Shown here: positions 56,430-63,664 of the stretch, one piece after another
How the letters are laid out: each line of letters opens with the position of its first letter
Numbering within the stretch: position 1 is the stretch's first letter
From: CAWBAT01 sp046331665
GTDB taxonomy: Bacteria > Acidobacteriota > Terriglobia > Versatilivoradales > Versatilivoraceae
DNA length: 64,000 nucleotides
Direction: 5' to 3'
NCBI GenBank assembly: GCA_046331665.1
Contig: JAXLQK010000013.1
Location: 114,411 to 178,410 of the forward strand
Made by a program: the position numbers and the translations under genes
The notes under the pieces: generated by a model
Told to the model about the DNA's origin: nothing
The model's database searches: none
Seen by the model: only the letters and a program-made list of their open reading frames with translations

Positions 56430-56445
56430 TGCAACTTCCATTCCA
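56430..56445 (-). promoter_or_regulatory. Sigma-54 (-24/-12) promoter candidate for the HybA-HybB-kinase operon
   Basis: On the minus strand TGGAATGGAAGTTGCA: TGG and TTGCA with exact 10-nt GG-GC spacing. The predicted transcription start is about 40 nt before ATG 56381. The operon it would drive includes an NtrC-type activator. Confidence 0.65.
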
Positions 56446-56491
56446 TAAGGGCACGATGTGAAAAATCGCGAGGCTTTTTCCGGAAACCACT

Positions 56492-56534
56492 GAGAGTTCA
56501 TGGTTTGTTAGGCTCATCAAACCATGAGACTCTC
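56492..56534. repeat. Long hairpin between GcvH-like and ferredoxin genes
   Basis: A 15-16-bp stem with one bulge: GAGAGTTCATGGTTTG pairs with CAAACCATGAGACTCTC around a 10-nt loop. No T-run follows on the coding (minus) strand. Just upstream of the sigma-54 site, it could terminate or insulate the GcvH-like transcript, or mark an activator-binding inverted repeat. Confidence 0.55.
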
Positions 56535-56631
56535 ACGTTGACTTTACTTGCAGTCGGAAGTGGGGGGAAAAAACCAAATCTTCTTGAGACTTGCGAGAGA
56601 TATCGCCAAGCAGGATCAAGGGAAGGAAAAC

Positions 56632-57342
56632 TCACGAAATGCTCATCTTTGGTCCTTCCGTTTGCAGGAATTCCCGGGCGAACTTATCCCAGGTTTCATT
56701 GTCCATCATGGCCAACGCACCGCGGGTGACTTCGCCTCCATCCTGCAGAACAAGTCCAAAAGCTGCATTTTCCATCGATCTTATCTGAATGAACTCCTGG
56801 AACCGGATGGTTTCAGAGCGAAGCCACGCCAGAGCTTCTTCCGCAATCAACATCTTTCTGAGATTTGTCGCCAGGTTCGTTGGACGCAGGGAGCAAAGCC
56901 AGCCCTCATGATAAGGATCCTCACGCTCCACTGCGGAGCTCTTAGCCGCTGGTTCATGAACCGCCTCTACCACTCCGTCGATGGGGGCTCGAAAGACTGC
57001 CTTTCGCTTCCCCTGGTTTATAGTGAAGAGATCGTCTCCGCGCCTGAATGCCATTCCAACCTCGGGAAGAACAATTTTTTGAGGCGTTCCCATGGCATAC
57101 CGGGCAAAGGCGTCAATTCCGACAGTGGTGCTTCCGTCTACATTCAGACTGAGCCACGTGTGCCCGGAATCCAAATAGGTGCCGCCCGGAAGCGTCATCA
57201 TCTCTGGAGGCACCGTGTAAGTCCACTTCGCGATTACAGGAGCGTTTGAGAGTTTGGCCCGCTTCCCGAATTCTGATCTCTGCACCAAGGCATCTATAAG
57301 AATGAATGCTACGATTGTGAAAATGACAAAGATGGCTACCAT
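56632..57342 (-). CDS. Membrane-anchored GcvH-like (lipoyl-carrier fold) protein A
   Basis: 236 residues; AGGAGG 6 nt upstream. One N-terminal membrane helix (residues 2-18) then a GcvH-type beta-barrel: GHTWLSLNVDGSTTVGIDAF, LPEVGMAFRRGDDLFTI, NQGKRKAVFRAPIDGVVEAV. The Lys of NQGK aligns with the lipoyl-lysine of GcvH (K-x7-AP). The EDPYHEGWLCSLRPTNL helix region and ALAWLRSETIRFQEFI extend the fold. GcvH proper is about 125 residues and soluble, so this is a divergent, anchored relative. No gcvT/P genes are present; context is respiratory. Confidence 0.8.
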   Translation of the reverse strand: MVAIFVIFTIVAFILIDALVQRSEFGKRAKLSNAPVIAKWTYTVPPEMMTLPGGTYLDSGHTWLSLNVDGSTTVGIDAFARYAMGTPQKIVLPEVGMAFRRGDDLFTINQGKRKAVFRAPIDGVVEAVHEPAAKSSAVEREDPYHEGWLCSLRPTNLATNLRKMLIAEEALAWLRSETIRFQEFIQIRSMENAAFGLVLQDGGEVTRGALAMMDNETWDKFAREFLQTEGPKMSIS

Positions 57343-58139
57343 TGGAGTCCTCCTATAAGAAACATGGTGATCAACTTCCGATGATCGTCGGGGCTCAATT
57401 CCGCAACAAAGTGTTCAATGGGTTTCCCGCCGTCCTGGAGCGTTGGTCCGAGATTAGGATTGGAAGCCCCCATCGATTTGACGAGTTCAAGATTTAATCG
57501 CTGATACTCCCTTTCGTACCAAAGGTGGGCTGTCTGCCCATAAAGGAACTCCTTGAGGCTCCCCTCCAGATTATCCGGGCGTACGATCAGTACCCACCCT
57601 TCTCCGTATGGGTCTTGATTGATGAGGGAAGGGGAAACCGTCAGTTTTTCGTTGCCCTCCTCCATGGTTCCTTTGATCGGGATCGGAAATCTTGTTTCAC
57701 CGGACCCATGGGCAATCCACCAGCAGGGATTTCCGTCGGAGGTCCGATTTTCTGCGGAGGGGAACCGGACACTGTAAACCCTGCCAAGCAGACGCTGAGC
57801 AAAATCGTCCAATCCAATCCTGACTTTCCCTTCATCTTCAATCCGCGCCCAAAGATGCATTGGATGGACGAAGCGACCTCCGAAATTTCCTTTGTCTTCA
57901 CGGTCCCAACCATGAGTCGCCCACTCGTCTCCGGCAGGAGATCGATGCGGCTCGTGAACCCTGATCCCTTGCGGCTTGGGTCCCGTCGAGAGCCACGCCT
58001 GGTAAAAGGCACATTGATCGCAGTCATACTCTCGATCACAGAGTTTGAAATTAACCGTGCCCGACAGCATCCAAATGCATTTCAGGAGTGGAGTTTCTGC
58101 ATTTTGCATTGTCCTCTCAACCTCGAAACTCTCTTTCAT
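57336..58139 (-). CDS. GcvH-like protein B with N-terminal four-cysteine motif
   Basis: 267 residues from ATG 58139, where AAGGAGG 7 nt upstream decides the start over an upstream ATG at 58223. An N-terminal Cys module (Cys in LLKCIWMLSG, FKLCDREYDCDQCAFYQAW) precedes a GcvH-like barrel (HLWARIEDEGKVRIGLDDFA, DPYGEGWVLIVRPDNLE). At the place of the lipoyl-lysine the sequence is IAHGSGETRFPIPIKG, with Ser instead of Lys, so it is probably not lipoylated. Overlaps protein A by 7 nt: an obligate pair. The Cys module may bind metal or a cluster. Confidence 0.78.
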   Translation of the reverse strand: MKESFEVERTMQNAETPLLKCIWMLSGTVNFKLCDREYDCDQCAFYQAWLSTGPKPQGIRVHEPHRSPAGDEWATHGWDREDKGNFGGRFVHPMHLWARIEDEGKVRIGLDDFAQRLLGRVYSVRFPSAENRTSDGNPCWWIAHGSGETRFPIPIKGTMEEGNEKLTVSPSLINQDPYGEGWVLIVRPDNLEGSLKEFLYGQTAHLWYEREYQRLNLELVKSMGASNPNLGPTLQDGGKPIEHFVAELSPDDHRKLITMFLIGGLQW

Positions 58140-58178
58140 GGGTTTCCTCCTTCTGAAGCATTCCCCGATTATCACCAA

Positions 58179-58194
58179 GGCAATCGCCATGCCG
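58179..58194 (-). promoter_or_regulatory. Sigma-54 (-24/-12) promoter candidate for GcvH-like pair
   Basis: On the minus strand CGGCATGGCGATTGCC: GGCATG and TTGC with 10-nt GG-GC spacing; the leading T is replaced by C. About 40 nt before ATG 58139, the same distance as at the HybA-type gene. Confidence 0.45.
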
Positions 58195-58344
58195 GTTCCG
58201 GAAAAGCCAAAAGGAATCTGCAACTCATTGAATCAACATTGGTAAAGTGATTTCAAAGGGAAGCCCTCAATCAGCCTGTTGTTCATTTGTTCAACGCCTT
58301 ACTGAGTAATGTTAGAATTAAATCAACGTATCTATTGTGGAACT

Positions 58345-58371
58345 CGACACTTAGCCTTGTGTCGATTTTTT
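58345..58371 (+). terminator. Terminator-like hairpin without an upstream gene
   Basis: 6-bp stem CGACAC/GTGTCG, 8-nt loop, then ATTTTTT on the plus strand. No plus-strand gene ends before it, so it may end a short untranslated RNA or be chance. Confidence 0.35.
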
Positions 58372-58636
58372 CTGCAGGGATTGGCGAAGATATCAACAAA
58401 AGCACCCCTTGTTGACTTACAGAGGAGCGAATCACTGGAATAGAGCAGGGTGTCAAATAACCCGCTCGACAACCATTTGTCCCTCAGTGCTAGGAAGAAG
58501 GCCTATTTTCTATTGCACACTCTCTTTGTTTTGAATGAATTGCCGGATCTTTCAGCTTTGGCGAGAGCGGAATCTAAATTGCCTCAGTAAATCGATGGAA
58601 TGGAAGTTTGTAGCGTAGTGGAGAGGCGACTTTTTT

Positions 58637-60130
58637 ATGAGTTCATTTGCCGACTGGGTCCCCATGAAATGGCCTTGCGGGCCTCTGGAGATAGAGTTGC
58701 GCCAGAAACAAGCGCCCTTGGATGATCCACTCAGGGCATCGCTGAACTCCTGGCTGAATCCTTCTACCCTTGATCTGATTGAGAAGACCCCGGTCAACTG
58801 TTTGATCCTCCGGTGGGCGGCAGGAGTTCCTCAAGATCAGGAACAGCAAGCGAACCTCAAGCCGCTCCTGACAAAAGGAAGAGAGTTAGGAATCTCTTTT
58901 GTCGGAATCATCGAAGGATCTGCAAATCAGGAAACGGCGTTGGGTAAGGCTATGGAGGCCGGCCTTTCGGCAGTTCTAATGCCCGGCGGCACCAGGCTTG
59001 CTTCCAAGATTCCGATCTTTGAAACCTATGGGCGATCCACATTGTCCAGCAAACTGACGAGTCCGCTGCTCGCTTGTGAGGACGCAATATGGCCACGCTT
59101 GCGGTCGAATGTCATGGCCCAGAGTGACACCATCGTTGCAGGGCCAACTGGAGTCCCCTGGGTAGATTCCAATGGATGGTATATCCAGTTAACGCGGACC
59201 TTGACTCATGATAAGCCGCTCTGGCTGATGTTTGACCCTCCCAGGACAACCGCTGGATTCCATGTCGAATCGTATTTATTGGCACTGGCCGATACCCGAT
59301 CACACGGAGCGCACTGGACGCTTTCTTTGGACGATCCATTGAGAAGCGAATTGGCGAATCGCAATTCCGCCGCCCTGGCGAAATGGAAATCCATCACCGA
59401 GGCACTGAAATTTTTCCAGTCGCGTCAGGAATGGAACGGCTTTTCCCCGAAGAGTGTATTAGCCGTGTTTTCGGACTTTTCCGGCTCCAATGAATTCCTC
59501 GGCGGCGAAGTCCTCAATCTTCTGGGCCGCCGCCAGGTCGCTTTCAGCATCGTCGAAAAAAAACTTGGTGCACCGGCTGCCCTCGAAGGAATGAAAGCGG
59601 TGCTCTGGGTTGACCAGGAGCCGCCAAACAAGGAAGAATCAGAGCACTTCCTTGGCTTTGTAGAGAAAGGGGGATTGTTGATCATTCCCAAAACGTGGGG
59701 GAAGATTCCGGCCAAAGTTCTGGACACCGAGCTCGATGGTCACTATGAAATATTTGGGCTGGGCAAAGGGCGGGTGGCGATGGCAACTTCAGAAACTGAA
59801 GATCCCTATGAGCTCGCTGAAAGAACCCATCTCTTGTTGAGCCGTCGCAATGATCTGTTCCGGCTTTGGAATGCCGGATCTTTTAATAGCTACTTGACAA
59901 CATCAACTGCGAAGAAGAAGACCTTACTGCAACTCATCAACTATGCAGGCCGAAATTCGGACGATCGTTTATCGATATGGGTGAGGGGAAATTATTCGCA
60001 TTCCCAGGTGTGGACGCCGGGTTGTGTCAGGCCAACGGTCTTGAACGGAGTGTCGACACAGGAAGGCCAAGAGTTTCACCTGCCTCCCATTGATTATTAT
60101 GTCGCCATTGAAATGGATAATTTGATCTAG
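58637..60130 (+). CDS. Protein of unknown function, partner of DUF362 gene
   Basis: 497 residues. I do not recognise a family. The first 270 residues alternate helix and strand like a TIM barrel (NCLILRWAAG, GISFVGIIEGSAN, GLSAVLMPGGT, LACEDAIWPRL, KPLWLMFDPPRTT, GAHWTLSLDDPLR), and residues about 290-390 resemble a glutamine-amidotransferase-like flavodoxin fold (VLAVFSDFSG, AVLWVDQEPPN, GGLLIIPKTWG), as in several glycoside-hydrolase-like proteins. No signal peptide, Tat or membrane segment. Ends 36 nt before the DUF362 gene, so the two are probably translated together. Confidence 0.75.
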   Translation: MSSFADWVPMKWPCGPLEIELRQKQAPLDDPLRASLNSWLNPSTLDLIEKTPVNCLILRWAAGVPQDQEQQANLKPLLTKGRELGISFVGIIEGSANQETALGKAMEAGLSAVLMPGGTRLASKIPIFETYGRSTLSSKLTSPLLACEDAIWPRLRSNVMAQSDTIVAGPTGVPWVDSNGWYIQLTRTLTHDKPLWLMFDPPRTTAGFHVESYLLALADTRSHGAHWTLSLDDPLRSELANRNSAALAKWKSITEALKFFQSRQEWNGFSPKSVLAVFSDFSGSNEFLGGEVLNLLGRRQVAFSIVEKKLGAPAALEGMKAVLWVDQEPPNKEESEHFLGFVEKGGLLIIPKTWGKIPAKVLDTELDGHYEIFGLGKGRVAMATSETEDPYELAERTHLLLSRRNDLFRLWNAGSFNSYLTTSTAKKKTLLQLINYAGRNSDDRLSIWVRGNYSHSQVWTPGCVRPTVLNGVSTQEGQEFHLPPIDYYVAIEMDNLI

Positions 60131-60166
60131 AATTTACTTAAGTTACCCCCTCATGGAGGCCCTTTC

Positions 60167-61363
60167 ATGCGAATAGAATGCAACCGAAGGGAATGGTTGA
60201 CTTCCGTCAGCATGTCTCTCGCCGGCATCTACCTCGGCCGTCCTTTGATGAGTTATACCTCGACGGCACCAACCGCCCCGGTATCCATTGCAAAATGTCC
60301 CAACTATGGGGAACTTCTGATGCCCACGTTGGAAACAATGTTTGACCAACTGGGTGGACTCGACAAGCTGGTCAGGGGCAAGACGGTAGCGATCAAGCTG
60401 AATCTCACGGGAAATCCCAATCATCGGCTGGCTCACCTCCCTTTGGGCGATGCCCAATGGGTGCACCCGAATGTGGTCGCGGCGACAGTTTACCTGCTGG
60501 GTAAAGCAGGGGCGCGGCGTATCCGGCTTTTGGAGAGCCCCATGTCTACCAGCGAGCCTCTCGAAGAATTCATGCTCGCGGCCAACTGGGAGCCGCGCGA
60601 GTTCATGAGTGCCGCTTCCGGAGTGGAATTCGAGAACACCAATTATCTTGGGCAGGCTAAGAAATATTCCCGATTTCAGGTGCCTCGCGGCGGATTGCTT
60701 TTTTCGGCTTACGATTTGAATCATTCCTATGCCGATTGTGATGTATTCGTATCGCTGGCCAAACTGAAAGAACACATCACCGCGGGAATTACGCTCACGA
60801 TGAAAAATTGTTTTGGCATCACCCCCTGCACAATTTACGGAGAGGCCGCTGGAGTCGACGAGCCCACCCTGACTCCAAAGGGGGGACGCCGCCTCTTCCA
60901 TGATGGGTTCCGGCAGCCTTCCAAATGTTCTCCTCCGGAAAAAGATCCGTCCTGTTCCCGCGAAGGCGGATACCGTGTCCCGCGGGCGGTCGTCGACCTG
61001 GTGGCCGCGCGACCTATCCACCTGGCCATCATTGATGGAATTGCCACGATGACTTCCGGAGAAGGGCCCTGGGTCCAGAATACGCGGCCAGTGAGACCCG
61101 GCGTGCTGATTGCCGGCACCAATTGTGTCACGACAGACGCAGTCGGCACGGCCATCATGGGCTACGATCCGATGGCAGATCGAGGGCTCCCTCCTTTTGA
61201 AACCTGTGACAGCACACTGCGCTTGGGAGAAGACATGGGCTTGGGGACTCGGGATCTCCGCCGGATTGAAGTCCGCGGGGTTTCCATCGAGCAAGCCCGG
61301 TTCAACTTCAAGCCCTATCACAACGCTCCCTGGAATATCGAAGAACCCGACGTCCGATGTTGA
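60167..61363 (+). CDS. DUF362 domain protein with Tat-like leader
   Basis: 398 residues. Leader RREWLTSVSMSLAGIYLG resembles a Tat signal (Arg-Arg), followed by DUF362: GKTVAIKLNLTG, WVHPNVVAATVYLLGKAGAR, CDVFVSLAKLKEHITAGITL and MKNCFGITP, then LAIIDGIATMTSGEGP and a last AGTNCVTTDAVGTAIMGYDP. DUF362 proteins have the fold of lactate-racemase-like (LarA-type) enzymes and no settled role. Six Cys are spread through the C-terminal half. Same unit as the preceding unknown gene. Confidence 0.88.
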   Translation: MRIECNRREWLTSVSMSLAGIYLGRPLMSYTSTAPTAPVSIAKCPNYGELLMPTLETMFDQLGGLDKLVRGKTVAIKLNLTGNPNHRLAHLPLGDAQWVHPNVVAATVYLLGKAGARRIRLLESPMSTSEPLEEFMLAANWEPREFMSAASGVEFENTNYLGQAKKYSRFQVPRGGLLFSAYDLNHSYADCDVFVSLAKLKEHITAGITLTMKNCFGITPCTIYGEAAGVDEPTLTPKGGRRLFHDGFRQPSKCSPPEKDPSCSREGGYRVPRAVVDLVAARPIHLAIIDGIATMTSGEGPWVQNTRPVRPGVLIAGTNCVTTDAVGTAIMGYDPMADRGLPPFETCDSTLRLGEDMGLGTRDLRRIEVRGVSIEQARFNFKPYHNAPWNIEEPDVRC

Positions 61364-61417
61364 CCCTAGATTGAAAATTGAAACAGTTCCAGAATCCGCG
61401 ATTCAAAGAGGTGCGTT

Positions 61418-62533
61418 ATGTCTTGCTTTGAAAAGATGGATGGGATGGGACACGAGGAACTTATCTTTTGCCGGATGCGAGAGGCCGGTTTGCGGGCCGT
61501 CATCGCCATCCACGATACAACCCTGGGGCCGGCTCTGGGTGGCACCCGGATGTGGCCTTACGCCTCGGAAAACGAAGCCATTACCGATGCTCTGCGACTC
61601 GCCCGCGGCATGACCTATAAAGCCGCCGCCGCGGGATTGAATATGGGAGGAGGGAAGGCGGTGATTCTCGGCGATCCGAAAGTCGACAAGTCCGAAGCCC
61701 TCTTTCGCGCTTTTGGCAGGTTTATTGAAACGCTCAATGGAAGATTCATTACTGGTGAAGACGTGGGATTAGACGTGAATGATGTCGAGTATATGTATAT
61801 GGAGACGCGTTATGTCACGGGACTTTCCAGAGCTCATGGGGGCGGAGGCGATCCCGCACCCATCACCGCTTTTGGAGTGCTTCAGGGAATTCGGGCCTGT
61901 ATCGAAGCCAGGCTCAATACAACGGACCTAAAAAAAGTCTCTGTCGCTGTCCAAGGGCTGGGGAACGTTGGCTTCCACCTGGCGAAACTATTGAAAAACG
62001 AAGGTGCCCGCGTTGCGGCGACCGATATCGACCTGGAGAAGGCACGCTTCGCCAAATCCACTCTGGATATCGAAATCGTCCAGCCTGAAGAGATTTATGA
62101 CGTCACCACCGATATCTTTGCCCCCTGCGCCCTCGGCGCCATCGTCAACGATCGGACCCTGGATCGCATGAAGTTCAAGATCATCGCCGGGGCCGCCAAT
62201 AATCAATTAGAGGAAGACCGGCACGGGCGTGAACTCCATCATCGCAACATCCTATACGCCCCGGACTACGTCATCAATGCAGGCGGCATGGTCAATGTAT
62301 TTGTCGAACTGGAAGGATATGACCGCGAGCGGGCCATGCGCATGAGTCGCGCCATCTATTACAACCTCCGCAAGGTGTTTCAGATCGCCCAAAGGGATAA
62401 CATCTCCACGAATCTGGCGGCCGACAAATTAGTGGAAGAGCGCATCGCCATGATGCATCGCCTGAAGGGGATTCATACCGGCCATTCTCAAAGCCGCTTT
62501 CATTGGGAGCATCGGAGCGGCAGTGCACGTTGA
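61418..62533 (+). CDS. ldh: Leucine (branched-chain amino acid) dehydrogenase
   Basis: 371 residues, Glu/Leu/Phe/Val dehydrogenase family. DTTLGPALGGTRMWPYASEN, catalytic Lys in MTYKAAAAGLNMGGGKAVIL, RFITGEDVGLDVNDVEYMYM, NAD loop VAVQGLGNVGFHLAKLL and IIAGAANNQLEEDRHGREL match leucine/valine dehydrogenases better than glutamate dehydrogenase. Reversible deamination to 2-oxo acids. AGAGG ribosome site. The last 15 residues (SRFHWEHRSGSAR) are extra. Symbol ldh is the convention for leucine dehydrogenase in Bacillus. Confidence 0.9.
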   Translation: MSCFEKMDGMGHEELIFCRMREAGLRAVIAIHDTTLGPALGGTRMWPYASENEAITDALRLARGMTYKAAAAGLNMGGGKAVILGDPKVDKSEALFRAFGRFIETLNGRFITGEDVGLDVNDVEYMYMETRYVTGLSRAHGGGGDPAPITAFGVLQGIRACIEARLNTTDLKKVSVAVQGLGNVGFHLAKLLKNEGARVAATDIDLEKARFAKSTLDIEIVQPEEIYDVTTDIFAPCALGAIVNDRTLDRMKFKIIAGAANNQLEEDRHGRELHHRNILYAPDYVINAGGMVNVFVELEGYDRERAMRMSRAIYYNLRKVFQIAQRDNISTNLAADKLVEERIAMMHRLKGIHTGHSQSRFHWEHRSGSAR

Positions 62534-62712
62534 GTTTGGTTCCAGCCATACTCCAATGGAGGGCCGATCCGCCATCCGTCCTAACGAAGGCACTCTTCCT
62601 TTTGGAGACGGGACGCCCTCGTCCCGAAATCTGTTCTACGAAACGCTTTGGACTCTTTCTTGAGCGCCGCGAGGACGTGGAGTTCGCCTTCCACCAAAAA
62701 CCTTGAATGGAA

Positions 62713-63534
62713 TTATAGAAGACGAAAGAGTTCCGTGTCTTCCAGGGTCAATACGCCCTCCCAAGTCAAATCCTTCCAATCCTTCCACCGTCTGCCAGGT
62801 TCGAGTAACTGATACTCATAGGTCTGGCCATGCCGGGCGAACAAGATTTGATTCTTCGAATGGAAATGGATCGTGTGGGATCCAAAGGAAACACCGCATA
62901 ACCCCAGAATCCCGTCAATGAAACCGCCGGAGCCATCTGGCACAGTGATATCAAAATCCACAATTTCACCATAAGCCAGGAATGTCGACCGGACATGTTC
63001 GACAACCCTGGCTGCCATAGCCAACCCGCCGCAAAGTTCCCCGTGGAACCGCTCGGCCTGTATGAGGATTGAATCGAGCATGGCTTGCCGGCTTTCGGGT
63101 TGTCCGACGGGTGCGTTCCTGGCGGAGTGAATGGAATCGCGGCTTCGAAAATAGGGTTTCAAGTCGATCACTGGCGTTCCTTCGATAAAATCGAGTTGGT
63201 CGAACCAAATGACATTCCGTTCGAAGCGTTCGATTTTAGCCGCGGTTAACGCCAGGGGATTCGGCCGGGTGGGAGATCGAACCGCAAAAACGCCATGAAG
63301 GCTCGCCTCATTTTTCTCGCGAATCCCTCGCGGCGTCACCAGCAAGCGGTCCCGCTCCGCTTCATGCATCCAGGCAATGACCCATAAATGGCTGTGTTTC
63401 TCCAGATAACGAAGTCCGGGTGCATACTCAGGAAAGAGCTCCACCCGAGCGGGGACACCAAAGGGCGGCATCAATTTGCGGTCTTTAATTGGGGAACGGA
63501 TCGTCCCGATGGGACGAAGAGTTGGATTAGGCAT
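62713..63534 (-). CDS. TrmO-type tRNA methyltransferase fused to an FmdE-like domain
   Basis: 273 residues. Residues 1-140 are the TsaA/TrmO beta-barrel: LRPIGTIRSPIKDRKLMPPF, ARVELFPEYAPGLRYLE, HLWVIAWMHEA, VFAVRSPTRPNPLALTAAKI, GTPVIDLKPYF. TrmO methylates N6 of t6A37 in tRNAs. Residues about 150-250 look like FmdE: ERFHGELCGGLAMAARVVEH and DGILGLCGVSFGSHTIHFHS, the metal-site signatures of that family (FHGHLCPG... in classical members). The fusion is unusual and could point to a role other than tRNA modification. Confidence 0.82.
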   Translation of the reverse strand: MPNPTLRPIGTIRSPIKDRKLMPPFGVPARVELFPEYAPGLRYLEKHSHLWVIAWMHEAERDRLLVTPRGIREKNEASLHGVFAVRSPTRPNPLALTAAKIERFERNVIWFDQLDFIEGTPVIDLKPYFRSRDSIHSARNAPVGQPESRQAMLDSILIQAERFHGELCGGLAMAARVVEHVRSTFLAYGEIVDFDITVPDGSGGFIDGILGLCGVSFGSHTIHFHSKNQILFARHGQTYEYQLLEPGRRWKDWKDLTWEGVLTLEDTELFRLL

Positions 63535-63664
63535 GAGTGATGGATTGCCAGCGCGTCAGAAACACTGGGCAAGATACCCTTCGCGAGTTCCTAATTTGGG
63601 GTAGCTCACGGCTCTTTTTCTTGATGCACCCTAAAAGCCAAAGCGAAAAACCGGCGAAGGGATT

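Larger units (their letters stand above)
58140..58636. other. Divergent intergenic region
   Basis: 497 nt separating the GcvH-like operon (minus) from the 497-residue unknown gene (plus). Contains the sigma-54 match at 58179-58194 and a terminator-like hairpin at 58345-58371. AT-rich around 58300-58330. No gene seen. Confidence 0.5.

Noticed and set aside
58140..58223. N-terminal extension of GcvH-like protein B with a hydrophobic start
   Set aside because: ATG 58139 has AAGGAGG at 7 nt and the extension would contain the sigma-54 match; the hydrophobic stretch is probably fortuitous.
60143..61321. 392-codon minus-strand frame over the DUF362 gene
   Set aside because: Antisense shadow; the plus-strand frame has the DUF362 motifs and good spacing to its neighbour.
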